A program made the position numbers and the translations under genes. Positions 1 through 7,990 of a stretch of 64,000 nucleotides of DNA are shown here, piece after piece. The stretch covers positions 1,701,501 through 1,765,500 of the forward strand of contig NZ_CP147246.1 in the NCBI RefSeq assembly GCF_002174455.2. The letters run 5' to 3'. How positions within the stretch are numbered: the first letter of the stretch is position 1; each line of letters starts with the position of its first letter. The DNA comes from Enterococcus sp. 9D6_DIV0238 (GTDB taxonomy: Bacteria; Bacillota; Bacilli; Lactobacillales; Enterococcaceae). Below the pieces are notes generated by a model. It ran no database searches and was not told the DNA's origin. It saw only the letters and a program-made list of their open reading frames with translations.

Positions 1-650
1 TCTTTAGAAATATCCTGCACCGTAATAATCTCACCTTGACGAATAAATGCCGCTCGATGTGCATGCTGTTGGATTTCATTTAGATCATGGCTAGATAAAA
101 AAATAGTCATGCCATTTTTATTATATTTTTCCAGTTCTTCAAATAAGCGATGCTGCATCAGTGGGTCTAAACCATTCGTAGGCTCATCTAAAATCAACAA
201 TTCTGGATTTGGCAAAATTCCAGCGATGATTGCAATTTTCTTTTTATTTCCCAACGACAGTTCAGACATTTTTTTCTTCCCGTCGATATCGAATCGCTCC
301 ATAAAATAATCGATCTGTTCTTTACTGTTTTTAAGTTGGTGAAACTCTGCTACATATTTTAGAATATCTAATGTTGACATGGCTGGATAAAAACGCACAT
401 CACTTGAGACATACCCTGTACGTTTACGAATCTCCTTGGCATTTTTGACACTGTCCAAGCCAAGAATCGTCGCAGTCCCGTGATCTGGATAAATAAAATT
501 CAGCATTGATTTGATCGTCGTTGATTTCCCAGAACCATTTGGCCCAATAAAGCCATAAATTTCTCCTTTTTCTACAGTTAGATCTACTTGATTGATTGCA
601 GGTTTCTTTTTATACAGCTTGGTTAATCCCTCTAGCTCAATGGCCTTCAT
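1..650 (-). CDS. ABC transporter ATP-binding protein (3' end outside window)
   Basis: Cytoplasmic ATPase subunit of an ABC transporter of the drug/bacitracin (DrrA/BcrA-like) type. Reading the minus strand from the ATG at 650 gives a Walker A motif (GPNGSGKST), the signature-region ELSLGNKKK, a Walker B segment (LLILDEPTNGLDP) and the switch histidine in SSHDLNEIQ. The frame stays open to base 1, so the C-terminus and presumably a permease partner lie outside. A clear AAGGAGG site sits 9 nt before the ATG. The signature motif is LSLGN rather than LSGGQ, a variation common in this exporter group. A TTGACT-type palindrome just upstream suggests TetR-family control. The substrate cannot be told from this subunit. 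Confidence 0.9.
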   Translation of the reverse strand, partial: MKAIELEGLTKLYKKKPAINQVDLTVEKGEIYGFIGPNGSGKSTTIKSMLNFIYPDHGTATILGLDSVKNAKEIRKRTGYVSSDVRFYPAMSTLDILKYVAEFHQLKNSKEQIDYFMERFDIDGKKKMSELSLGNKKKIAIIAGILPNPELLILDEPTNGLDPLMQHRLFEELEKYNKNGMTIFLSSHDLNEIQQHAHRAAFIRQGEIITVQDISK

Positions 651-666
651 TTCACCATTCCTCCTT

Positions 667-684
667 ATTGACTCATCAGTCAAT
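667..684. promoter_or_regulatory. Perfect inverted repeat, probable repressor operator
   Basis: ATTGACT-CATC-AGTCAAT is a perfect 7-bp inverted repeat with a 4-nt spacer, 17 nt upstream of the ABC ATPase start. Palindromes of the form TTGACTnnnnAGTCAA are typical TetR-family operators in front of ABC exporter operons in Firmicutes. No TetR gene adjoins it here, so the regulator may be further along the operon outside the window. The site is seen directly; its role is inferred. Confidence 0.55.
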
Positions 685-720
685 TGAAGTATATACCTAA
701 GGCAACAGTTCGTCAAAAAA

Positions 721-765
721 AGAGAATAAAACAGCCATGATCAAAGCCTAGTTGTTTTATCCTCT
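721..765 (-). terminator. Rho-independent terminator of the rsuA-type gene
   Basis: AGAGGATAAAACA pairs with TGTTTTATTCTCT (one mismatch) and is followed on the minus strand by seven T residues. It lies about 20 nt past the stop codon of the pseudouridine synthase gene. Confidence 0.75.
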
Positions 766-785
766 ACATAGTAATCCTAGCTATC

Positions 786-1496
786 CTACAGCTCTTGAAG
801 CTCCGTCTCTGTCAACGGGCGATAGGCTCCCAAAGGCAGCTGCTCATCCAATACTAAACTGCCCATGCGTAAACGTTTTAGATAAACAACTCTTTTATCG
901 ACCGCTTCAAACATTCGTTTCACTTGATGAAACTTTCCCTCTTGAATGACTAACCGGATCTTTGATGTTTGATTGGCTTCATTTATCTCGTCGATCAGCA
1001 GCTTGCTCGGTTTTACCTGTTCATCGTTCGTTAGAGCAAAGCCAGAAGCGAAGATCTGCACATCTTCTTCTGTGACTAGCCCTTCGATTTCAGCAAAGTA
1101 TTCTTTATCCACATGCTTTTTAGGTGACAATAATCGATGTGCCAATTGACCATCATTCGTTAAGAGTAATAATCCTTCTGTATCCTTGTCCAAACGACCA
1201 ACAGGAAACAAATCAGTACGATAATCTTCCTCTTTCAGTAAATCGATCACCGTTTGATCCCTTGCATCTTCCGTTGCGGACACAACTCCTTGCGGTTTAT
1301 GTAATAGATAATAATAAAATTTTTGATAGATCACTCGTTCTCCTGCAAATAAAACGATGTCCTGATATTCATCGATATGCAGCTTACCATCTTTTACAGG
1401 CTGTTCGTTTACCGTTACGAGATTTTTTTTCAGCAACAGTTTGACTTCTTTTCTACTGCCAACACCTGCTTCGGCAAGAAATTTATCTAAACGCAT
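786..1496 (-). CDS. rsuA: Pseudouridine synthase, RsuA/RluB/E/F family
   Basis: Modifies uridine to pseudouridine in ribosomal RNA, most likely U516 of 16S rRNA if it is a true RsuA. The 236-residue length matches the family. An S4 RNA-binding domain occupies about residues 1-60 (MRLDKFLAEAGVGSRKE), followed by the synthase domain with LHKPQGVVSATED and the catalytic-aspartate motif GRLDKDTEGLLLLTNDG near residues 101-117. It lies downstream of the YtgP/MurJ-like flippase gene on the same strand, as its homologue ytzG lies beside ytgP in Bacillus, and probably shares its transcript. The exact rRNA target cannot be read from sequence, as RluB/E/F paralogues look alike. Confidence 0.88.
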   Translation of the reverse strand: MRLDKFLAEAGVGSRKEVKLLLKKNLVTVNEQPVKDGKLHIDEYQDIVLFAGERVIYQKFYYYLLHKPQGVVSATEDARDQTVIDLLKEEDYRTDLFPVGRLDKDTEGLLLLTNDGQLAHRLLSPKKHVDKEYFAEIEGLVTEEDVQIFASGFALTNDEQVKPSKLLIDEINEANQTSKIRLVIQEGKFHQVKRMFEAVDKRVVYLKRLRMGSLVLDEQLPLGAYRPLTETELQEL

Positions 1497-1593
1497 TCAA
1501 TCGAATCTCCTTTTATAAGAAAATAAGTGTGAGCAAAAGTATCCCTACTCCTGCTGCACACTCTAAATTTAAATCCATCATGAGCGAATGCTC

Positions 1594-3243
1594 TTATCTT
1601 ATTTTTAATTTGCGGCGAATTTTATTCACGCTGCTCCCTAATAATTTATCTGCCAGTCTTAGTTTCAACGTAATATAACCATATACGGCTCCGCCAAAAG
1701 CTGCAACAAGCATAATGATGATAAATGACTGGAACTTACGTGTTGGGTCTAAGAATAAATATAAGAACTGACGCATGATAACAGTCGCAACGACCATCAC
1801 TAACGTGATCAAAAAGATCAATAATCCGCGGCGCAAGGTCAAGCTAAAATTAAAACGGCTGACTTTTTTGATTTTTCTCAAAATCAAGGTACATGCAAAA
1901 GCAAAACCGATCATCGTAGCAATCGCTGGCCCATAGACTTCAAATAATCGAATAGCTGGATATTGAACGATCAGCTTCAGCGCAAGTCCTAAACCAAAGT
2001 ACTTGATGGCTGCTTTATTTTCATACATCCCCATCAACATCGTCGATGACAACATGTATAGGCCCATGAACAGCCCGGCAAAGCAAGCTTGAACTAAAAC
2101 CGATACACCTAAATGATCCGGCGAATAAAACATCGTATATAGCGGCTTCGCTAATACGATCATCCCGAATGTGGCCGGTAGCATCACAAACATAAATAAC
2201 TGCAGGTTATTGCTGATCAGCTTTGAAAGATCACGGTAATTTTTCAAGGTGATCGCTTCTGTGATCAATGGCAACCCTGTTGCAGAAATCGATGTTGCTA
2301 AAGCAATGACGACCATCGTCAATTTATCAGGATTCGCATTAAAAATAGCGAAAAATGTACGCAGCTGACTACCTGAATATGTGGTAAAAGTATTCATGAA
2401 ATTTGAGAATGTAAATTGATCGACCAATTTGAATACAGTAACACCTGAACCTACAATGATAAATGGAATTGCTTCTTTTAACGTTTCTGTCAGTAAATCA
2501 CGAGTAGATGCTTCGTGCTCGTTCGCACTATGTGCTTCCAAGTAATCGAACATCGGCTTTTGTTTACGAATATAGAAAAATAGTACAACAAAGCTAGCTA
2601 ACATTCCGATCGCTGCTGCCAAGGTAGATTGTGTCACTGCATCTACATAATTTCCATCGAAAACTTTCATGATAATGAACGCTGTCAGTAACATATAGAA
2701 GACACGGGCAACTTGTTCAACGATCTGTGATAACGCATACGGCATCATATCCTGATTTCCTTGGAAGTAGCCACGAACCACACTCATACAAGGGAAGATC
2801 AAGACTGCCAAACTCAGTGACCGCATCGTTGGGATCAAATCTTCACCGCCGCCTGACCACTCAGCCAATAAAGGCGAAGCCAGATACATGACGATGGCAA
2901 AAATCGCCCCTAAAATAGCCATCAACTGAAGAGCTTTATAAAAGAGCTGTCTGCTCACTTTATACTCATTAAGAGAATTATAATATGAGGTTTGTTTAGC
3001 GATCGCTGCAGGAATCCCTGCTGTAGAAATTAATAAAAAAAGTGCGTAAACAGTATAACCCATTGAAGACAAACTATTCGCTTCATTGGCGTGTTCACCC
3101 ATCCATGCATACCAAGGAATGATATATACTGCACCCAACAACCGAGAAATTATATTACTAGCTGTCATCCAGGCCGAACCTTTGACCATTTTTTCCTGGT
3201 TCGTCAAGACTGGTTGATCAGCAGGATTTGATTGATTGATCAT
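1594..3243 (-). CDS. ytgP: Polytopic flippase, MurJ/YtgP-like (MOP superfamily)
   Basis: Integral membrane protein of 549 residues with about 14 hydrophobic segments, characteristic of the polysaccharide-flippase branch of the MOP superfamily. The N-terminal part (KGSAWMTASNIISRLLGAVYIIPWY) is the usual first transmembrane segment. Streptococcal YtgP can replace the lipid II flippase MurJ of E. coli, so the likely role is moving lipid-linked cell-wall precursor across the membrane; that is family knowledge, not visible here. The ATG at 3243 has a strong GGAGGAG site 5 nt upstream. The neighbouring divergent murE gene fits a peptidoglycan role. Export of another polysaccharide is the alternative. 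Confidence 0.82.
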   Translation of the reverse strand: MINQSNPADQPVLTNQEKMVKGSAWMTASNIISRLLGAVYIIPWYAWMGEHANEANSLSSMGYTVYALFLLISTAGIPAAIAKQTSYYNSLNEYKVSRQLFYKALQLMAILGAIFAIVMYLASPLLAEWSGGGEDLIPTMRSLSLAVLIFPCMSVVRGYFQGNQDMMPYALSQIVEQVARVFYMLLTAFIIMKVFDGNYVDAVTQSTLAAAIGMLASFVVLFFYIRKQKPMFDYLEAHSANEHEASTRDLLTETLKEAIPFIIVGSGVTVFKLVDQFTFSNFMNTFTTYSGSQLRTFFAIFNANPDKLTMVVIALATSISATGLPLITEAITLKNYRDLSKLISNNLQLFMFVMLPATFGMIVLAKPLYTMFYSPDHLGVSVLVQACFAGLFMGLYMLSSTMLMGMYENKAAIKYFGLGLALKLIVQYPAIRLFEVYGPAIATMIGFAFACTLILRKIKKVSRFNFSLTLRRGLLIFLITLVMVVATVIMRQFLYLFLDPTRKFQSFIIIMLVAAFGGAVYGYITLKLRLADKLLGSSVNKIRRKLKIR

Positions 3244-3688
3244 TTAACTCCTCCAACTTTCTTCAAACATGCTTTCTTTATTTTAATTGTTAAATCAAGT
3301 ATATGCAACGAATTTCTCGAATAATTTCACTTATTTATCGTTTCCCTACATAAATCATTGAAAAACACTTAAAAAGCTATTTTCATAATCATCGATCAAA
3401 TTATCACTTCTTCAACTTTTATATAAATTAATCTAAAATAACTGAAATAAAGAGTAGAAAAACATCGTTTTTTTATCCAAAATTAACCAATTATTCTTCT
3501 TACTTGCAACCAAATTTCCTAATACCATTTATAAAAAAATTCACACGACTATTTATTCTGCTTATATAATAAAATAGCACACATCTTGAAGTTTTACTGT
3601 TTAAATTGTATGATGAAATCCTAAACTAGTATAGCTATACCGATAAAACCTGACATTCAGATTTTAACCGGTGCTTGGAGGCCGAATA
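3244..3688. other. Long AT-rich divergent intergenic region with a 12-bp palindrome
   Basis: The 445 bases between the starts of the flippase gene (minus) and murE (plus) contain no ORF I would call. They are very AT-rich. A perfect 12-bp palindrome GTATAGCTATAC lies at 3629-3640, about 50 nt before the murE start. A TATAAT hexamer occurs near 3565 but has no convincing -35 partner. The region must hold both divergent promoters; I cannot place them with confidence. Confidence 0.5.
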
Positions 3689-5203
3689 ATGACTATTTCT
3701 TTAGAAAAAATCCGGGAATGTTTACTTAAAGAACACCTTTTAAAAGAATTTACTTCAGCTGAAGGCTGGAGCTTAACATCACCAATTTCACTAGAAAATA
3801 AACAATTCGATGCTCTTTCTTACGATTCCCGCACCGTAAATAGCGACACACTTTTTTTCTGTAAAGGCTTGAATTTCAAAGAAGACTATTTAACAACGGC
3901 CATTACAGCTGGACTTGAAGTTTATGTGGCAGAACAGCCTTATGAGGTTGAAGCGGCTCTAGGAATCATCGTCACGGATATCAAAAAAGCGATGGCTGTT
4001 TTGAGCATGGCGTTCTATGATTATCCACAGAATAAACTGAAATTAGTCGGCTTTACAGGTACAAAAGGAAAGACAACTGCCGCTTATTTCACAAAATTCA
4101 TTTTAGATCATGCTACAAACAATAAAACAGCGATGCTGTCTACTATGAACTCGACATTGGATGGACAAACTTTTTTCAAATCACAGCTGACAACACCTGA
4201 ATCATTAGATCTTTATCGTATGATGGCAGAAGCAGTCGATAACCAGATGACCCATTTTATCATGGAGGTCTCTTCACAAGCTTATAAGACGAATCGAGTA
4301 TATGGTTTATTCTTTGATGTAGGGATCTTTCTAAATATCACACCTGACCACATCAGTCCGATCGAGCATCCGACATTCGATGATTATTTTTATTGTAAAA
4401 GACAATTGATCTCACATTCTAAGACAGTTATTTTAAACCACGACTCTGACTATTTCCAATTATTGAAGGAAACAGCAGAGCTTCATCACACACCATACAT
4501 CATTTATGGCAGTCAGCAGACAGATACAGATTATGCTTATCAAACCGATCCAGAAGATTCCTTAGCCTTTTCTGTTACAGCCAAAAAGGACACACTTGGA
4601 CTTGCTGGTGACTATCATTTACGCTTAGGCGGCGACTTTAATAAAGGAAATGCACTCAGTGCAATGATTGCTGCTTCTTTGGTCGGTGCTACTCACGATT
4701 CATGTGTCCAAGGAATTCAAGAAGCAACAGTTCCTGGACGAATGGAGCTTTTAACAAACACAAATGGGGCAAAAGTTTATGTTGATTATGCCCATAATTA
4801 TGATAGCTTGAAAAACCTTCTGACTTTTATAAAAGAAGAACATCCAGAAGGCCGTTTGATTGTAGTGATCGGCAGCACGGGCAACAAAGCGATTTCCCGA
4901 CGTAAAGATTTCGGCAGGGTGTTAACTGAACTTGCAGATATCGCGATTTTAACCACAGATGACCCTGCTGATGAAGATCCTGCTGCCATTTGTAAAGAGA
5001 TCGCAGAATATATAACTGCACCGATCCAAGTCGAAACGATTATCGATCGCAGTGCCGCAATAGAAAAAGCACTCTCCTTGAGCAATCCAAAAGATGCTGT
5101 TGTTTTGGCAGGTAAAGGAGCAGATTTATATCAAAAGATCCATGGGATAGATACTCCCTATGAAGGTGACTTTGCTATTGCAGAGCGTTTGATCGACCGT
5201 TAG
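3689..5203 (+). CDS. murE: UDP-N-acetylmuramoyl-tripeptide synthetase (MurE, Lys-type)
   Basis: Cytoplasmic ligase adding the third stem-peptide residue to UDP-MurNAc-L-Ala-D-Glu. It has the Mur-ligase ATP site GFTGTKGKTT near residue 111, the central-domain HISPIEHPTFDDYF segment and the C-terminal VDYAHNYDSL motif. Meso-diaminopimelate enzymes carry DNPR at the amino-acid site; here it is DDPA (TTDDPADEDP), which fits L-lysine addition as in enterococcal peptidoglycan. I chose the ATG at 3689 because GGAGG lies 7 nt upstream. The in-frame GTG at 3671 is upstream of that site and unlikely to be used. At 504 residues the protein is full length. It appears monocistronic. Confidence 0.95.
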   Translation: MTISLEKIRECLLKEHLLKEFTSAEGWSLTSPISLENKQFDALSYDSRTVNSDTLFFCKGLNFKEDYLTTAITAGLEVYVAEQPYEVEAALGIIVTDIKKAMAVLSMAFYDYPQNKLKLVGFTGTKGKTTAAYFTKFILDHATNNKTAMLSTMNSTLDGQTFFKSQLTTPESLDLYRMMAEAVDNQMTHFIMEVSSQAYKTNRVYGLFFDVGIFLNITPDHISPIEHPTFDDYFYCKRQLISHSKTVILNHDSDYFQLLKETAELHHTPYIIYGSQQTDTDYAYQTDPEDSLAFSVTAKKDTLGLAGDYHLRLGGDFNKGNALSAMIAASLVGATHDSCVQGIQEATVPGRMELLTNTNGAKVYVDYAHNYDSLKNLLTFIKEEHPEGRLIVVIGSTGNKAISRRKDFGRVLTELADIAILTTDDPADEDPAAICKEIAEYITAPIQVETIIDRSAAIEKALSLSNPKDAVVLAGKGADLYQKIHGIDTPYEGDFAIAERLIDR

Positions 5204-5220
5204 AATATACAACTAAAACA

Positions 5221-5328
5221 AGAGTCCTGAACAAAACTAGAAAACAGTTTTGCTCTGGACTCTACTTCTTAATAAACCGTGGTCAAATATCCTCTTATTT
5301 CTTGGGATCAAACACTTCTATCCCAGCC
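5221..5328 (-). repeat. Intergenic repeat copy 1 with terminator hairpin
   Basis: One of six related intergenic elements, read here on the minus strand. The hairpin at 5221-5263 (AGAGTCC... to ...GGACTCT with an AAAACTAGAAAACAGTTTT core) is followed by ACTTCTTAATAAACC, the reverse complement of the GGTTTATTAAGAAGT motif seen next to the hairpin of the copy at 32091. The far end carries a GGGATAGAAGTGTTTGA-like left end in reverse. It lies between the convergent ends of murE and the DUF1801 gene and probably terminates both. Confidence 0.75.
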
Positions 5329-5333
5329 TATAT

Positions 5334-5732
5334 TTACTTTTGATGATAGGTCAGTGCTCGTTGGATACAAAAAGCTAATTCTTCTAGAGGTAATTCCTTT
5401 GCAGGATCAAGAACAATGGCGCGATTCTTAGAGAATTCCAGTTCCTTGGAAAACAACGCCCGAAATTCTTCGATCACGGTCGTTTGACAATGGAAAAAAA
5501 GGGCGATCTTGGCTTCCCCAAAGCAATCAAGTCGAATAGGTGTCCCAGATTTTGTTTGAATAGTAGAATAAGTTGGTTGATGCCATTTTAAGCTTTCTTC
5601 GATTTCACCAACTTCAGAAGTTGCTTCGCCAACCTCAAAGATCAACGCCCTAAGCTCCAGCAATGATAAGCGAATAACCTCTGGATATTGTTCAAAAACA
5701 GCGGCAACCTGTTCATTTTTGATTTCTTTCAT
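5334..5732 (-). CDS. DUF1801 (YdhG-like) domain protein
   Basis: Small 132-residue soluble protein resembling the DUF1801 family, with the WHQPTYS and IALFFHCQTT segments that form its iron-transport-like fold core. The molecular function of the family is not established. A GAGGTGAG site precedes the ATG at 5732. It starts 11 nt after the stop of the GyrI-like gene, so the two probably form one transcript. No catalytic residues can be assigned. Confidence 0.7.
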   Translation of the reverse strand: MKEIKNEQVAAVFEQYPEVIRLSLLELRALIFEVGEATSEVGEIEESLKWHQPTYSTIQTKSGTPIRLDCFGEAKIALFFHCQTTVIEEFRALFSKELEFSKNRAIVLDPAKELPLEELAFCIQRALTYHQK

Positions 5733-5743
5733 TTTAACTCACC

Positions 5744-6262
5744 TCATTTTTTGAGCGGAATCCATAGCTCACAACGATACTCATCAGACATCATGTCCCC
5801 TATAGGATAATATTCTATTCGCGGCAGCTGCTGATTTTCTTCTAATGACTCAGCTATCCATGGAGCAGTCAATTGATTTTTTAATTGCATCAAATGATTC
5901 GGTTTGTTTGCGTCAAAAGTAGAAACAGCATTTGCGATCGCTCCTTGACAAGTGAAGACTGCCCAAGACGTTTTGACCACTTGGATACTCGTCAATTCTT
6001 CAGCGATTTCTTTTTCTCCCTGAGCACTTACACTGATCATGTAATTAAACGTTTCTGCCACCTGTCGATTGCTGTCAGAGACGCCATAGAACCCACCTGC
6101 CTTTTCTTTAGTTTCAGATAATAGCTGATTGATCTTGGCCTCTGTTAAATCAGCCCAAAATGCTGATATTCCTTGATAATCCTCAAAGTGATCAATTATA
6201 TCTAGTGTTTTTTGATAGCCGACCAGATTAAATTTCGGCTTTTTTTGAATGTGAAAATCCAT
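5744..6262 (-). CDS. GyrI-like effector-binding domain protein
   Basis: A 172-residue stand-alone AraC-type effector-binding (GyrI-like) domain, with the repeating strand pattern PKFNLVGYQKTL... TSWAVFTCQGAI... and the terminal RCELWIPLKK. Such domains bind small hydrophobic ligands or, in GyrI itself, DNA gyrase. I place the start at the ATG at 6262, which has GAGGAG 8 nt upstream; the frame is open to an upstream ATG at 6325, which lacks a ribosome site. It resembles the C-terminal half of the AraC-type regulator at 31186, suggesting related ligand binding. Which ligand is unknown. Confidence 0.72.
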   Translation of the reverse strand: MDFHIQKKPKFNLVGYQKTLDIIDHFEDYQGISAFWADLTEAKINQLLSETKEKAGGFYGVSDSNRQVAETFNYMISVSAQGEKEIAEELTSIQVVKTSWAVFTCQGAIANAVSTFDANKPNHLMQLKNQLTAPWIAESLEENQQLPRIEYYPIGDMMSDEYRCELWIPLKK

Positions 6263-6338
6263 CGTATCATCTCCTCTATCATTTGCTATTACTTTAGCAT
6301 CTAATAGATGACAACAGTTTGTCATATTTTACCAAAAA

Positions 6339-7256
6339 TCATACCATCCAGACCATCACCAGCGTCATCAGTAATAAACTGATCAAAATACTCATGGAGG
6401 AAGTAAAACCAACCGTCTCTTCTTTTACTCCAGCCTTCACACTATTGATCACAGAAAATGTCGGCATCGGTGCTAAACTCAACACCACTAATACGATTCT
6501 CAATAATGGCTCCAACGGAATAATGAAGGCAAATATCAATGCAAAGACTAGCCCGCACACGTATCGCCAAAACAGCACTTCTCTCACTAGTTTCAGTGCT
6601 TGTTTAGGCAAACGTAATTCAAGATATAATCCAATCATGAACATCGATAAAAAGCCATTTGCTTTTGCAACTAGCTCTAGTATTTGAATCAATTCCACTG
6701 GCAAGCCAACTTGAACTGCACGCAACAGCAGCATGATCATGTAGGCCGTAAAAGGAACAGACTTAAACAATGTCGATAGAATTTCTTTTAACGTCGTTTC
6801 TTCTTTAGAACCAACTATTTTATCGATCAACAGCGTACTACCGCCTGTCAGCATGACACTATTCCCTATATCAAACATCAGTAAAAACGGAATCGCTAAC
6901 GGATAAAATCCCTGAATAAACGGCAATGTAAAATTGCCAATATTATAGCCTGACATCGAATACATTTGAAATGTCCGTTCCAATGTCGAACGCTTTTTGG
7001 ACAACAATCCTCCTGCTAAAATCACGATCAAATTTAATAAAATCCCCATTGCTAATAAAAAGAACAATGTACTTGAAACAACCACATTTGCCAAACTAAC
7101 AATAACTGTTGCTGGTAATGTAATATTGACTATGATCACAGATAAAGTCCCGCCATCTGCTTTACTCAATAAACCAAAGCGTTTCATCAAATACCCCAAA
7201 ATGATGACAAAACAAAAACTAACCGCCTGTAACAAAATCTCTTTCAACCACTTCAC
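6339..7256 (-). CDS. AEC (auxin efflux carrier) family permease
   Basis: Inner-membrane secondary transporter of about 305 residues with ten predicted membrane segments in two five-helix halves. The opening (VSFCFVIILGYLMKRFGLLS) and the NITLPATVIVSLAN segment are typical of the AEC family, which includes malate and other organic-anion permeases. Substrate unknown. Start is uncertain: the GTG at 7256 directly abuts the only ribosome site (GAGG at 7257-7260), whereas the in-frame TTG at 7247 has it 9 nt upstream and is more plausible mechanically. No operon partner. Confidence 0.78.
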   Translation of the reverse strand: MKWLKEILLQAVSFCFVIILGYLMKRFGLLSKADGGTLSVIIVNITLPATVIVSLANVVVSSTLFFLLAMGILLNLIVILAGGLLSKKRSTLERTFQMYSMSGYNIGNFTLPFIQGFYPLAIPFLLMFDIGNSVMLTGGSTLLIDKIVGSKEETTLKEILSTLFKSVPFTAYMIMLLLRAVQVGLPVELIQILELVAKANGFLSMFMIGLYLELRLPKQALKLVREVLFWRYVCGLVFALIFAFIIPLEPLLRIVLVVLSLAPMPTFSVINSVKAGVKEETVGFTSSMSILISLLLMTLVMVWMV

Positions 7257-7327
7257 CCTCGTCTCTTTACTTGACTATCTTAAACAAAGTATAACAAAAA
7301 AAGGGAGGAGCAACTCACTTAAATCAA

Positions 7328-7355
7328 TTGTCTGCCTGTTTATATGTGCTACAAT
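7328..7355 (+). promoter_or_regulatory. Sigma-A promoter for the 138-residue membrane protein
   Basis: TTGTCT at 7328 and TACAAT at 7350 are separated by 16 nt and lie about 30 nt before the plus-strand start at 7386. Confidence 0.6.
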
Positions 7356-7385
7356 TAGGGAAAAGCACGAGGAAGGTTCTTCTTT

Positions 7386-7802
7386 ATGACAAAAAAACTC
7401 TTGTTGCTCACTAACTTATTTATCGGTTTCGGTGGTATAGCAGGTGGCGTGATGGCTTTATCCAGCAATGCGCATTCAAGTCTTGGGCTATCAGAAGACA
7501 TGTTGCGATACTCACCGTTTACAACTTTTTTGATTCCCGGATTATTTTTGTTAGTAATGATCGGTTGCGGGAACCTTGCTATCGGCTGGGCTAACTTAAG
7601 ACAAACACACACATTTCCTTACTTGGAGTGTTTGATTGGTCTTGTTCTATGTATCTGGATCATGATCCAATGTCTGATGCTATGGTCTATCGTTGCACTT
7701 CATCTCATTTTCTTTCTCCTAGGATTACTCCAATTTCTAGGTGGATATCTCATCATCAAGCAAAGACAGCTGCCTTTTCCTTTCTCAGCAACTCAACATT
7801 AA
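7386..7802 (+). CDS. Small polytopic membrane protein, unknown function
   Basis: A 138-residue protein with four hydrophobic segments at roughly 5-25, 48-68, 78-95 and 100-125, and a short polar loop after the first. I do not recognise a family with confidence; the layout is like many small DUF membrane proteins. It has its own promoter, and a GAGGAAGG site 11 nt before the ATG. The intergenic repeat that follows acts as its terminator. No neighbour gives a hint of function. Confidence 0.65.
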   Translation: MTKKLLLLTNLFIGFGGIAGGVMALSSNAHSSLGLSEDMLRYSPFTTFLIPGLFLLVMIGCGNLAIGWANLRQTHTFPYLECLIGLVLCIWIMIQCLMLWSIVALHLIFFLLGLLQFLGGYLIIKQRQLPFPFSATQH

Positions 7803-7810
7803 AAAAAGAG

Positions 7811-7982
7811 GATGGGACAGAAGTGTCAAGCTCCGAGAAATAAGCTGGAATTCACGAAAATTTCTCTTCAATTTTTGTGAATTTCAGCTTATTTCCGAAG
7901 GAGTTGCTTCTGTTTCCACCGTTTATTAAGATTTAGAGTGCGAAACAAAACTGATTTTTAGTTTTGTCCCGCACTCTTTTTT
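7811..7982 (+). repeat. Intergenic repeat copy 2, long fold-back form
   Basis: Left end GGATGGGACAGAAGTGTC, then a roughly 100-nt imperfect fold-back in which GAAATAAGCTG pairs with CAGCTTATTTC and AATTCAC-AAAATT pairs with AATTTT-GTGAATT, then CTTCTGTTTCC, CACCGTTTATTAAG, and the terminal hairpin. It lies between convergent genes. Confidence 0.8.
7935..7982 (+). terminator. Terminator hairpin of repeat copy 2
   Basis: AGAGTGCGAAACAAAACT pairs with AGTTTTGTCCCGCACTCT, followed by a T-run on the plus strand. It serves the small membrane protein gene and possibly also the convergent efflux gene. Confidence 0.8.
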
Positions 7983-7990
7983 ATACTCTT

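Noticed and set aside
3671..3688. GTG start adding six residues to MurE
   Set aside because: The only good ribosome site (GGAGG, 3677-3681) lies downstream of the GTG and 7 nt before the ATG at 3689.
4798..5085. Open frames antisense to murE
   Set aside because: They shadow the conserved C-terminal domain of MurE and have no start signals of their own.
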